A stretch of DNA of 18,760 nt from Bacteroidales bacterium 45-6 (GCA_001897035.1 MKRS01000128.1:1-18760), one strand, 5' to 3'; shown: positions 6,842 to 14,193, counted from the stretch's first letter. A program made the numbers and translations. The notes: generated by a model not told the origin, from the letters alone.

Positions 6842-7609
6842 ATGATAGTGGAAGGTTTTTCTCAACTAACCCAAGAAACTCTTGGCTATTATGTGTATTT
6901 ATTGATTAACCCTTTGGATAACAAGATATTTTATATCGGAAAAGGTAAAGGTAATAGAGTCTTTAACCACGCAAAGGCAGCTTCTTTAGTTTGGCTTGAA
7001 AATGATAAACTTAATCTCATTAGAGATATTATTGGGAAGGGACAAAAAGTTAAATATTATATTTTAAGACATGGAATGACGGAGAAAGAGGCATATCTTG
7101 TGGAATCTGCATTTATCGACTTTCTGACATTCAAAGATTTTAGTTTTGTTGCTAATATAACCAATATTGTTGCAGGGTACAATCAATGGGATAAAGGCTT
7201 GAAAACGGTTGAGGAAATAGAATTGTTGTATAATTGTTTGCCTTTAGATGTTGAAAATAAACCTCATAAACTTCTTTGTATAAATATAAATGGTACTTAT
7301 CACTCCTCAGCTAATATTTACGAAATTACAAGAAAAAGTTGGGTGCTAAATCCTAATCGGGCAAATCAAGCGGATTATGTTGTTGCGGAATATAGAGGAA
7401 TTATTCGAGCAATATTTGAAATTGATGAAAAAGGCTGGCAAAGGGTTGAGGGTGAAGAAAACGCTGAATATTTCAAAGGAAAAAGTAAGACTCGCTATTA
7501 TTTTGAAGGAAAAGAAGTGTTTGATAAAGAAATTCAAGAAATGTATTTGAATAAAAGGCTTCCAAGAAAAGAAAAAGGACAAGCTAATCCTATTTTGTAT
7601 TTGTACTAA
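6842..7609 (+). CDS. GIY-YIG nuclease domain protein, LEM-3-like (255 aa)
   Basis: Residues 15-95 form a GIY-YIG nuclease domain: GYYVYLLINP (Tyr17, Tyr19), then FYIGKGKGNRVFNH (residues 30-43, with Gly33, Arg39 and His43) and YLVESAFIDFL with the expected metal-binding Glu88. The FYIGKGKGxRxxxH wording is that of the LEM-3/ANKLE1-like branch, which also occurs in bacterial accessory genes. Residues 150-255 form a second domain (HKLLCININGTY, KGWQRVEGEENAEYFKG) that I do not recognise; it may bind nucleic acid. I start at ATG 6842, not at the in-frame TTG at 6833, because the ATG leaves a normal leader. All key residues are present, so an active nuclease is plausible. Its target is unknown. 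Confidence 0.75.
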   Translation: MIVEGFSQLTQETLGYYVYLLINPLDNKIFYIGKGKGNRVFNHAKAASLVWLENDKLNLIRDIIGKGQKVKYYILRHGMTEKEAYLVESAFIDFLTFKDFSFVANITNIVAGYNQWDKGLKTVEEIELLYNCLPLDVENKPHKLLCININGTYHSSANIYEITRKSWVLNPNRANQADYVVAEYRGIIRAIFEIDEKGWQRVEGEENAEYFKGKSKTRYYFEGKEVFDKEIQEMYLNKRLPRKEKGQANPILYLY

Positions 7610-7681
7610 AATATTCGTAATTCTACAAATCTGACATTTGTGAAATCAACCTTTGCCGCTCCTATTTGCGACTGCTAAAAA

Positions 7682-8020
7682 TTATAAATTTCTGTTTGCC
7701 TGATTCGCTTTAATATAGGCTTCTATGTCTTTACGGCTATAAATAATAGCCTTCTGTCCAGGTATTTTAGAATGAGGAAAGTTGTGATAGGTGCGCATAC
7801 GGTATAAGGTCGCTTTAGACTTGCCTATCCAGTTGCAAACCTCTTTTTCTGTCATTAAATCTTTGTCGCTCGAAGTCTTTGGAGCAGAGGAGTTGATTTG
7901 GCGGAGCATTAGGCTATTAATCTCTTGCTGAATTTCGGAGAGTTTTTCATTAATAACAAGAGCAGCTTTCATTAGCTTTCTTTGTCGTGAAAATAATTGC
8001 TTCAACTCTTTTGATTTCAT
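7682..8020 (-). CDS. Excisionase-like helix-turn-helix protein (112 aa)
   Basis: Residues 5-40 are helical and charged (probable coiled coil). Residues 54-106 form a winged MerR/excisionase-type helix-turn-helix: DLMTEKEVCNWIGKSKATLY, RMRTYHNFPHSKI, then the wing and AIIYSRKDIEAYIKAN. This is the common helix-turn-helix domain of Bacteroidales excisionases and element regulators. It lies 88 nt downstream of the integrase stop on the same strand, so int and xis are likely cotranscribed. It would bind near the element end and favour excision. A regulatory role only is possible. Confidence 0.75.
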   Translation of the reverse strand: MKSKELKQLFSRQRKLMKAALVINEKLSEIQQEINSLMLRQINSSAPKTSSDKDLMTEKEVCNWIGKSKATLYRMRTYHNFPHSKIPGQKAIIYSRKDIEAYIKANQANRNL

Positions 8021-8108
8021 TTGACCTTTATTTTGCCGTAAAGATACAAAAAAACACGACTTGTTGAGCCGTATTTTGAAATCAAATTTATCTTGAAGAA
8101 ATTATCTA

Positions 8109-9302
8109 TCAGTCGTTTTTGCTTTTGAATAGCTGTGATTTCTTTGCGTGGTCATCTACTAACTTCTTAGAGTCATTAAAATAAACCATTGTAGAGGTTA
8201 TCTTGGAATGTCCTGCTAATGCTTTGATAGTTAAAACGTCAGTGCCTGCTAAAATTTGAAGTGTTACGAAGGTATGGCGGGCAACGTGGCATGAGATTGT
8301 CTTCTTTATCCCTGCCATTTTCGCAAATTCTTTTAGATGAAGATTTACCGTATTAGATGTAACTGGATTCTCGAATACTGGTTTATCTGTTCCAATATTC
8401 TTTTTACTATTGCTAAACTCCAATAAGATAGCCTTTGCCCAAGGCTCTATAATGATTGTGACCGAATCTTTGGTTTTAACTTGCTTTTTATTGATACGTT
8501 GATTTTCCCAGTCAATATGCGACCATTTGAGGTCTAATATATCAGAAATACGCAAGCCCGTATAACAAGCCAAGAGAAACATTTGCATAGACATCCTTCG
8601 TGGAGAAAAGGCTTCAAATTGAGGAAGAAGGTTTCTCATTGCAACCAATTCATTTAATTCAAGATAAGTTTCCCTTATTTTTGCTTTCGGCATTTTGAAT
8701 TTATCACTTGCATATGGATTTTTGATGTTTATATCGTGGCGAATCATATCAAGGATAACGGCACGAATATTTTTGTGTTTATTCTCTCTTCCGCCATCTT
8801 GATTGTTTTTTTCATTCCGAAGGAAAGCATCAAATTTTTCGATAAATTTGAGATTGACATCGCAAATTCTTAGTTTTGGAGCAAATTCCTTGAGCATTGC
8901 ATAGGTGTTGTTGTAGATTCTGATAGTATCATCATCTTTGCCAGCTTTCTTTTTATCCTCTACAAATTCAAGATAGTAATCATAGAAAGAACCATTTTCG
9001 GGCTTAATCTTTTTCTTGCCTCCAAAGTAGTCTCTGACAGTATTTAGAGATAGTTCTCCTCCCATTCCTTGTTCTGTCAGTAAAAGGGTTTCTAAATCAG
9101 ATTTTATATTTCCGATAACTGTGCGGAGTGGATTTTTCTTTGGTAGTTTAGCTCTGTTATCCCAAAGGCTTTCTTCTATATCATAGCCTGTAGGTACTCT
9201 TATTTCTTCGCCCATGACCCTAACCCAAATGTAGATGGGATAGTTGCCGTTTTTAAGCAATTTATCTCTTCTAATGCAGAGATTTACTGAAAATGGTTTC
9301 AT
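8109..9302 (-). CDS. Tyrosine-type site-specific integrase (397 aa)
   Basis: This is a complete tyrosine recombinase. I place the start at ATG 9302 (MKPFSVNLCIRRDKLLKNG), since the family normally begins this way and the 35 codons upstream (rich in Phe, Lys and Asn) look non-coding. The order is an arm-binding domain (1-95), a core-binding domain (about 105-205) and a catalytic domain (215-385). Catalytic residues are Arg251 (TGLRISD), Lys about 276, His339 and Arg342 (HVARH), His365 (AGH) and Tyr374 (TMVYF). Unlike the integrase at 383, all are canonical. It faces away from the right core at 9513, with arm repeats and a hairpin between. It probably moves the 1855-9525 element. Confidence 0.92.
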   Translation of the reverse strand: MKPFSVNLCIRRDKLLKNGNYPIYIWVRVMGEEIRVPTGYDIEESLWDNRAKLPKKNPLRTVIGNIKSDLETLLLTEQGMGGELSLNTVRDYFGGKKKIKPENGSFYDYYLEFVEDKKKAGKDDDTIRIYNNTYAMLKEFAPKLRICDVNLKFIEKFDAFLRNEKNNQDGGRENKHKNIRAVILDMIRHDINIKNPYASDKFKMPKAKIRETYLELNELVAMRNLLPQFEAFSPRRMSMQMFLLACYTGLRISDILDLKWSHIDWENQRINKKQVKTKDSVTIIIEPWAKAILLEFSNSKKNIGTDKPVFENPVTSNTVNLHLKEFAKMAGIKKTISCHVARHTFVTLQILAGTDVLTIKALAGHSKITSTMVYFNDSKKLVDDHAKKSQLFKSKND

Positions 9303-9436
9303 GTAATCTTGTTTAATCCTTAATTCATGAGCTAAATTAGTAAAGTTTCTGCGATTAAAAAAATATCTCCAAAATTTTATAGCGAAGAAAAAAAAGTCAA
9401 ATATCAATAAATCAAATAGTTGACGAAAATAAAAAC

Positions 9437-9456
9437 CCGTCCCTTATTTCGTCCCT
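9437..9456. repeat. Right-end paired arm repeats, CGTCCCT twice
   Basis: CGTCCCT occurs at 9438-9444 and 9450-9456, a 12-bp period, with the first copy extending to CCGTCCCTT (9437-9445). It matches the left-end pair at 1986-2006 in sequence, period and orientation. I infer integrase arm sites at the right end of the element. Confidence 0.55.
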
Positions 9457-9468
9457 AACCAAAAATAA

Positions 9469-9507
9469 AAAGCTCTAAGTAGTTTATATTTATCTACTTA
9501 GAGCTTT
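9469..9507. terminator. Perfect 14-bp hairpin beside the right core sequence
   Basis: AAAGCTCTAAGTAG (9469-9482) pairs with CTACTTAGAGCTTT (9494-9507) across 11 nt. It is flanked by A-rich sequence on the left and TTATTTT on the right, so it can terminate transcription in both directions. The core sequence starts 5 nt after it. Confidence 0.65.
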
Positions 9508-9512
9508 ATTTT

Positions 9513-9525
9513 GCGGTATGGACGG
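9513..9525. repeat. Putative right attachment core (attR), GCGGTATGGACGG
   Basis: This is an exact second copy of 1855-1867, in direct orientation. It lies 210 bp upstream of the integrase start, the usual side for a core site. Sequence to the right (9526 onwards) is not a tRNA gene. The 560-bp gap from 9526 to 10085 contains repeats, a palindrome and a promoter but no gene. Confidence 0.55.
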
Positions 9526-9580
9526 GAAAGCCACCTTTAAGGGTTAATTGGCTTTTTTTCAGCGTTTTATCCTTTCGATT

Positions 9581-9762
9581 TCTCTTAGGGGGTACAGTTT
9601 AGGTTAGGAAATCCTAACTGACTGTTTTTCAACGCTTCCACCACTGTATTTCAAATTTCCTTTTCTTGGCGGTCCGTACGAATTATGAACTTAATACATC
9701 AGACCGTTAATATTCAGCGAATTATTTTCTCAAAGATCTCTATGGGGTACAAATTAGGTTAG
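9581..9762. repeat. Direct repeat pair with GGGGTACA and TTAGGTTAG blocks
   Basis: The copies are at 9581-9607 and 9737-9762. Both read TCTCT, then GGGGTACA, then TTAGGTTAG with a few differences between blocks. Between them lies CTTGGCGGTCCGTACG (9665-9680), which resembles the start of the left core (CTTGGCGGT at 1851-1859). Possible integrase arm sites of another element, or operators for the downstream island. The role is inferred. Confidence 0.45.
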
Positions 9763-9893
9763 TTTCCATTTCTGCTCTTTATTCTGGCAGTTCTGGCTAC
9801 TATTGTCACCAATTTGTCGTCATAAAATTCAGGTTCAAAGTTACAACTTATTTTTTAATCAACAATTGTTTTGAATCACAATGTTTTAAGTTT

Positions 9894-9941
9894 AGTGCAA
9901 GGTGCAAGTCTATCTATATATAGATACTTGCACCTTGCACT
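9894..9941. repeat. 48-bp near-perfect palindrome upstream of the defence island
   Basis: AGTGCAAGGTGCAAGT (9894-9909) is the exact complement of 9926-9941. The centre (9911-9926) is itself the palindrome TATCTATATATAGATA. Each outer arm also holds GTGCAAG twice in tandem. There is no T-tract on either side, so it is not an ordinary terminator. An operator for the XRE gene at 10086, or a cruciform mark of an element end, would fit. Confidence 0.6.
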
Positions 9942-10008
9942 AACGCTCGCCTTACCTGCGATTACACAATAAATTGAATAGTGTACGGTAGAATTTAAAT
10001 TAAAACGC

Positions 10009-10016
10009 TATATTTG
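10009..10016 (+). promoter_or_regulatory. Promoter -7 box for the defence operon
   Basis: TATATTTG matches the TAnnTTTG consensus, 70 nt before the ATG at 10086. No clear -33 TTTG lies at the normal distance, so the promoter may be weak or activator-dependent. Confidence 0.45.
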
Positions 10017-10085
10017 CATCTAATAACATCAAATGTTTGACTCTATAAGATAAACAACGTTCAACGGAGCAAAGCGTAGTTAAAT

Positions 10086-10298
10086 ATGGCGGAAAGAAAG
10101 GTTACAAATAGAATTAAGGTTGTTTTAGCTGAAAAAGGCAAAACCAATCGCTGGCTTGCGGAGAGAATAGCTAAAAATGAAACTACCATATCCCGGTGGT
10201 GTTCTAACAAAGCGCAGCCCTCGGTAGAGGTGTTCGGGCTTATAGCGGAAGCATTGGATGTGGATGTGAGAGTGTTGTTTAATACCACTAAAGAGTAA
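10086..10298 (+). CDS. XRE-family helix-turn-helix regulator of the defence island (70 aa)
   Basis: This is a minimal Cro/CI-type DNA-binding protein: NRIKVVLAEKGKTNRWLAER, then IAKNETTISRWCSNKAQPSV (recognition helix TTISRW) and VFGLIAEALDVDVRVLF. Small XRE proteins of this kind often head restriction-modification operons as controllers. It lies 17 nt before the helicase gene, in the same direction, and so is probably its cotranscribed regulator. The palindrome at 9894-9941 is a candidate binding site. Nothing in the protein suggests ligand binding. Confidence 0.8.
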   Translation: MAERKVTNRIKVVLAEKGKTNRWLAERIAKNETTISRWCSNKAQPSVEVFGLIAEALDVDVRVLFNTTKE

Positions 10299-10315
10299 TT
10301 AATACCTGCTTAAGC

Positions 10316-13300
10316 ATGAAGATATTAGACAACAAGCAAGGGCGAACGGTTGAGAATGAATTATCACAGAGAATAGACAATAGCACGATTGTCTCTATTA
10401 GTACCGGAATGTTTAGCATCTATGCTTTCTATCTTTTGCGTGAAAAGATGAAACATATTAAGGGTTTAAACATCTTGCTTTTGACCAATCCGCAAACAAA
10501 TAAAGCAAATGGAGTCTCCATTGCGATGGATAATTCATTTTGGGGTGCGACTGAGGAGGGAGAGCTTAAAAGACAACTGCTGTTGAGAACGGCAGCCGAA
10601 GAGTGCAGCCGTATCCTTGAAAGAAGCCACATCCGTGCGCTTAAAGTTCCCAATGCTTTTGGATTTAAGTTGATTTTTGTTGAAAAAGAGAATGAAGGTT
10701 GTGTGATTCATTCAGGGATGGCAGATTTCAGTGCAGACACCTTAGGTTTTATCGGCGCTAAAAATCCGCAGCAACATATTTTACAAGACGGGAATAATGA
10801 AGTTGTCCAACTCAAACAGATATATGATCAGACTTGGACGGACTCAACCCTGACTAAGGAGATCACAAAATTGGCTATTGAAGAACTGAAAAAGGGATAT
10901 AGGGATTATTCTCCCGATTCAGTCTATTACATGATATTGCACCATCTGTTCCACTACTCTATCGTTGACTTTGCCGACGATAAGATCTTTAAATCCAAGA
11001 CCGGCTTTAAGGAAAAGGAGATTTGGAAAAAGCTCTACAAATTTCAGAAAGATGGAGTAATGGGAGCCATTGAGAAGATAGAGAAGTATGGCGGTTGTAT
11101 CATAGCCGATAGTGTGGGGCTGGGTAAAACCTTTGAGGCACTTGCCGTTATCAAATATTATGAATTGCGAAACGACCGGGTGCTTGTCCTTTGTCCCAAA
11201 AAATTGCGCGACAACTGGACGGTTTATACACAGAATGACAAACGCAACATTCTTATCAACGACCGTTTCAACTACGATGTATTATGTCACACCGACTTAA
11301 CCCGTCTTCGTGGAAAGTCGGGCGATATAGACCTTGCCGCTATCAATTGGGCAAACTACGACTTGGTGGTCATTGACGAATCACACAATTTCCGGAATAA
11401 TTATCCCTCCAAAGGAGAGATGACCCGTTATTCCCGTCTGATGAACGAGGTGATCACAAAAGGAGTTAAGACGAAACTATTGATGCTTTCGGCAACTCCG
11501 GTAAATAATCGCATGAACGACCTCAAGAATCAAATATCGTTTATTACCGAAGGAGAAGATACTGTTTTTGAAGACGAAGGAATTGATAACATCTCCCATG
11601 TGATGAAGTTGGCTCAGCGGCAATTTTCCGATTGGGCAAAAACTTCCGACCGAAACATCAACCTGTTGTTTGACCGTTTGGATAACCGCTACTTCAAATT
11701 GTTGGATATGCTTACCATTGCCCGTTCCCGCAAGCATATCGTTAAATATTACGATTCGGCAGACGTGGGACGTTTCCCAACACGTTTAAGACCAATAAAC
11801 GAGAAAACCGATATCGACAGTCAGCGATTATTTCCATCTTTAAGAAACATCAACAATGCTATTCGGAAGCTGAATCTGGCAAATTACTCGCCCGTATCTT
11901 CACTGAAAGAGGAGAAAAAAGCGGAATATGCGGCAAAATATGACTATCAGTTGAGTACGGGAAGTGTTTTTACGCAGTCCGACCGGGAAAAGAACTTAGT
12001 TGACCTTATGCGGGTGAATTACCTGAAACGGATGGAGAGTTCCATTTATTCTTTTTATCTGAGTGTAAAAGCGCTATTAGAGCAAGTCAATCAAAATTTA
12101 TACAAGATAGAACATATATCCGAATTGTCGGATAAATCCATTACCATAGATAATGTTGATATAGAAGAGGATGAAAGTGATTATTTGATTGGCAACAAGG
12201 TAAAAGTATTACTTCAAGATATTGATTTGGTAAAATGGCGACAAGAGTTGGAATACGACCGCGATACACTTACGAAGCTAATGGAGAGTGCCGCCACCAT
12301 ATCGGCTGCTCGTGATGAAAAACTGACACGACTGAAAGAGGTCATCGCCCGCAAAATAGAAAACCCGATCAACGAAGACAATAAAAAAGTCATTGTTTTT
12401 ACCGCTTTTGCGGATACGGCTACCTATCTTTATCAAGAATTGTCAGAATGGATATTGGATGAATATGGCTTATTTACCGCTTTGATAAAAGGAAGCGGGA
12501 CAAATAAAACAAACTTCCCTGATATAGAAAGGAAAGAGATGAACGAACTGCTTACTCATTTCTCGCCTTATTCAAAAGAGCGTGATAAAACCTATCCGAA
12601 TGTCAAAAGAGAGATAGACCTGCTCATCGCCACCGATTGTATTTCGGAAGGACAAAACCTGCAAGATTGTGACTATTTGGTAAACTATGATATTCATTGG
12701 AATCCGGTGCGTATCATTCAACGATTCGGGCGTATCGACCGCTTAGGTTCAAAAAACGAGCAAATCCAGTTGGTCAACTTCTGGCCGAATATGGAGTTGA
12801 ACGAGTATATTAACCTTGAGAGCCGGGTAAAAGGCAAAATGGTCTTACTCGATATTTCTGCTACGGGCGAGGAGAACCTGATAGAGATGAATGAAAACGA
12901 CGAAATGACCGATTTGGAATATCGTCGCAAGCAACTGGAGCAACTCCAAAGTACAGTACTCGATTTGGAAGATATCCAAGGTGGAATAACCATTACGGAT
13001 ACTAACATGAACGATTTCCGGATGGACATTATGGAATACGAGAAAAACCACCTTGTCGATTTGCAGAATATTCCTTTGGGGATTCATACCGTAGTTGAAA
13101 TAGACGATGAAGAGATACCTCCCGGAACTATTTTCTGTATGCGTAGCTCTGTACAACAAAAAGGGCAAAGCCTGTTGGCTCCTTATTATTTGGTTTATAT
13201 GGGCGAAGGTGGAGAACCTGTTTTGGGCTATATGCAGGGAAAACGTTGTTTGGATTATCTGAAAAAACTGTGTCAGGGCAAAACGGAAGTACTGGCAGAG

Positions 13301-13516
13301 TTGGCGCAAAACCTAAAAAAAGAGACAAAGAACTATGCCAATATGAAAGCCTATTCGTCCGCTTTTCAGTTAGCCATTGAGAGCGTTATCGGTAAATCGC
13401 AAGAGGTAGGTGCTGCTTCGTTTTTCTCTACAGAATTAGTTTCGCTCAATGCCGAAGGGGTTACCTCACAAAGCGATTTTGATATTGTGGCATTTGTTGT
13501 TGTCAAGCGGAAATAA
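10316..13516 (+). CDS. SNF2/HepA-type helicase with degenerate N-terminal PLD-like domain (1066 aa)
   Basis: This is a large superfamily-2 ATPase that would translocate on double-stranded DNA. Residues 1-170 resemble a PLD-like domain (IVSISTGMFSIYAF; FKLIFVEKEN; HSGMADFSADTLG), but the His-x-Lys motif is not intact, so I expect no nuclease activity there. Motor motifs are Walker A DSVGLGKT (265-272), DESH box (354-357), SATP (392-395), the C-terminal TDCISEGQNL and NWNP-like YDIHWNPVR, and arginine-finger motif QRFGRIDR (802-809). The last 150 residues are a separate domain. The same class of enzyme occurs in DISARM (DrmD) and in type III restriction-linked islands. The downstream genes follow in order. 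It probably acts as a DNA-scanning or remodelling motor in phage defence; the role is inferred from neighbours. Confidence 0.85.
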   Translation: MKILDNKQGRTVENELSQRIDNSTIVSISTGMFSIYAFYLLREKMKHIKGLNILLLTNPQTNKANGVSIAMDNSFWGATEEGELKRQLLLRTAAEECSRILERSHIRALKVPNAFGFKLIFVEKENEGCVIHSGMADFSADTLGFIGAKNPQQHILQDGNNEVVQLKQIYDQTWTDSTLTKEITKLAIEELKKGYRDYSPDSVYYMILHHLFHYSIVDFADDKIFKSKTGFKEKEIWKKLYKFQKDGVMGAIEKIEKYGGCIIADSVGLGKTFEALAVIKYYELRNDRVLVLCPKKLRDNWTVYTQNDKRNILINDRFNYDVLCHTDLTRLRGKSGDIDLAAINWANYDLVVIDESHNFRNNYPSKGEMTRYSRLMNEVITKGVKTKLLMLSATPVNNRMNDLKNQISFITEGEDTVFEDEGIDNISHVMKLAQRQFSDWAKTSDRNINLLFDRLDNRYFKLLDMLTIARSRKHIVKYYDSADVGRFPTRLRPINEKTDIDSQRLFPSLRNINNAIRKLNLANYSPVSSLKEEKKAEYAAKYDYQLSTGSVFTQSDREKNLVDLMRVNYLKRMESSIYSFYLSVKALLEQVNQNLYKIEHISELSDKSITIDNVDIEEDESDYLIGNKVKVLLQDIDLVKWRQELEYDRDTLTKLMESAATISAARDEKLTRLKEVIARKIENPINEDNKKVIVFTAFADTATYLYQELSEWILDEYGLFTALIKGSGTNKTNFPDIERKEMNELLTHFSPYSKERDKTYPNVKREIDLLIATDCISEGQNLQDCDYLVNYDIHWNPVRIIQRFGRIDRLGSKNEQIQLVNFWPNMELNEYINLESRVKGKMVLLDISATGEENLIEMNENDEMTDLEYRRKQLEQLQSTVLDLEDIQGGITITDTNMNDFRMDIMEYEKNHLVDLQNIPLGIHTVVEIDDEEIPPGTIFCMRSSVQQKGQSLLAPYYLVYMGEGGEPVLGYMQGKRCLDYLKKLCQGKTEVLAELAQNLKKETKNYANMKAYSSAFQLAIESVIGKSQEVGAASFFSTELVSLNAEGVTSQSDFDIVAFVVVKRK

Positions 13517-13529
13517 TTCTTTATCTTTG
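13500..13529 (+). promoter_or_regulatory. Internal promoter for the AbiE toxin-antitoxin genes
   Basis: TTG (13500-13502), a 19-nt spacer and TATCTTTG (13522-13529) give a near-consensus Bacteroidetes promoter (TTTG, 19-21 nt, TAnnTTTG). It overlaps the end of the helicase gene and lies 46 nt before the antitoxin ATG. This is the best promoter in the window. Confidence 0.65.
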
Positions 13530-13555
13530 TCCGAAATCTACCGAATATTTCGGAC
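13529..13555. promoter_or_regulatory. Operator: 9-bp inverted repeat at the AbiE promoter
   Basis: GTCCGAAAT (13529-13537) and ATTTCGGAC (13547-13555) are a perfect inverted pair with a 9-nt spacer. They cover the expected transcription start of the 13522 promoter. AbiEi antitoxins are known to repress their own operons by binding inverted repeats, so this is the likely operator. Confidence 0.65.
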
Positions 13556-13575
13556 AATATTATTGGGGTTTAATA

Positions 13576-14193
13576 ATGGAAGAGAATATTTCACAAAAAG
13601 TTAGAGATCGAGTAACTCGCTTTAAGAAAGGCGACTTGTTCACTGTGCGTGATTTTGAAGATTTAAATAATGATAGCCTTGTTACCCGAACGTTATCCCG
13701 TCTGCAAAATGAAGGCATCATTGTTCGTGTGGCAACCGGCATCTATATGAATCCCATAAAAACGCAATTTGGTGTTCTGCACCCTACGATTGACCAAATT
13801 GCCCACAAAATAGCCGAACGAGACAGGGCTCAGATTATGCCAACCGGTGATACTGCCTTAAATATTTTGGGCTTTTCTACTCAAGTACCGATGAACGCCG
13901 TATATATTACCAACGGAGCTAAGCGAAAAGTGCAAGTTGGCGAAAGAAATATTATTTTCAAAAATGTTGTTCAGAAAAACTTTCAATTCAAGGGTAAGCT
14001 TCTGCCATTGATAATTATTGCACTAAAAGAACTTGGAGAAAATCAGGTAACGGACGAAATAAAGGACAAAATAAGTAAGCTTCTTTCGGAGAGTGATGCC
14101 GAAGAGCGAGCAACAATGATGCACGATTTATACCTGTCGCCGGTATGGATGAAAGAATTGCTATTACCAATCATAAAAACAGTAACAGAATGA
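13576..14193 (+). CDS. AbiEi-like antitoxin / DUF6088 protein (205 aa)
   Basis: This is the probable antitoxin and repressor of an AbiE-type (type IV) toxin-antitoxin pair. Residues 1-60 form a winged helix: FKKGDLFTVRDFEDL, VTRTLSRLQNEGIIVRVATGIY, the standard AbiEi/DUF6088 opening. The remainder (IAERDRAQIMPTGDTALNILG; VYITNGAKRKVQVG; IIFKNV) is the alpha/beta domain of the family. The stop codon overlaps the toxin start (ATGA at 14190-14193), so translation is coupled. It has its own promoter and operator upstream. In AbiE systems the two proteins do not bind each other; the antitoxin acts on expression and counters the toxin indirectly. Confidence 0.8.
   Translation: MEENISQKVRDRVTRFKKGDLFTVRDFEDLNNDSLVTRTLSRLQNEGIIVRVATGIYMNPIKTQFGVLHPTIDQIAHKIAERDRAQIMPTGDTALNILGFSTQVPMNAVYITNGAKRKVQVGERNIIFKNVVQKNFQFKGKLLPLIIIALKELGENQVTDEIKDKISKLLSESDAEERATMMHDLYLSPVWMKELLLPIIKTVTE

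Larger units (their letters stand above)
1855..9525. mobile_element. Putative integrative element of about 7.65 kb, bounded by direct 13-bp repeats
   Basis: The boundaries are inferred from GCGGTATGGACGG occurring as direct repeats at 1855-1867 and 9513-9525, with paired CGTCCCT arm-like repeats just inside each end. An excisionase-like gene and a complete tyrosine integrase lie at the right end, as expected for a self-excising element. Cargo, left to right, is a small membrane protein, an XRE regulator, a 553-aa possible nuclease, a gene II/X-type replication protein, a non-coding stretch, a zinc-ribbon / membrane / GIY-YIG cassette, then xis and int. There is no conjugation, mobilisation or virion gene, which points to a satellite or an integrating replicon that borrows transfer functions. 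The DNA is visibly more AT-rich than the island to its right. Confidence 0.6.

Noticed and set aside
9303..9407. Integrase extended upstream by 35 residues to ATG 9407
   Set aside because: The extension is Phe/Lys/Asn-rich with no domain, and MKPFSVNLCIRRDKLLKNG is the normal family start.
12845..13309. Minus-strand ORF of 154 codons inside the helicase gene
   Set aside because: The plus-strand frame carries the coherent helicase sequence, and this ORF has no recognisable features; it is a shadow.
14145..14189. Earlier ATG for the AbiEii toxin
   Set aside because: It would overlap the antitoxin by 49 nt and add 15 residues absent from the usual N-terminus. The ATGA overlap at 14190 is the common coupling.
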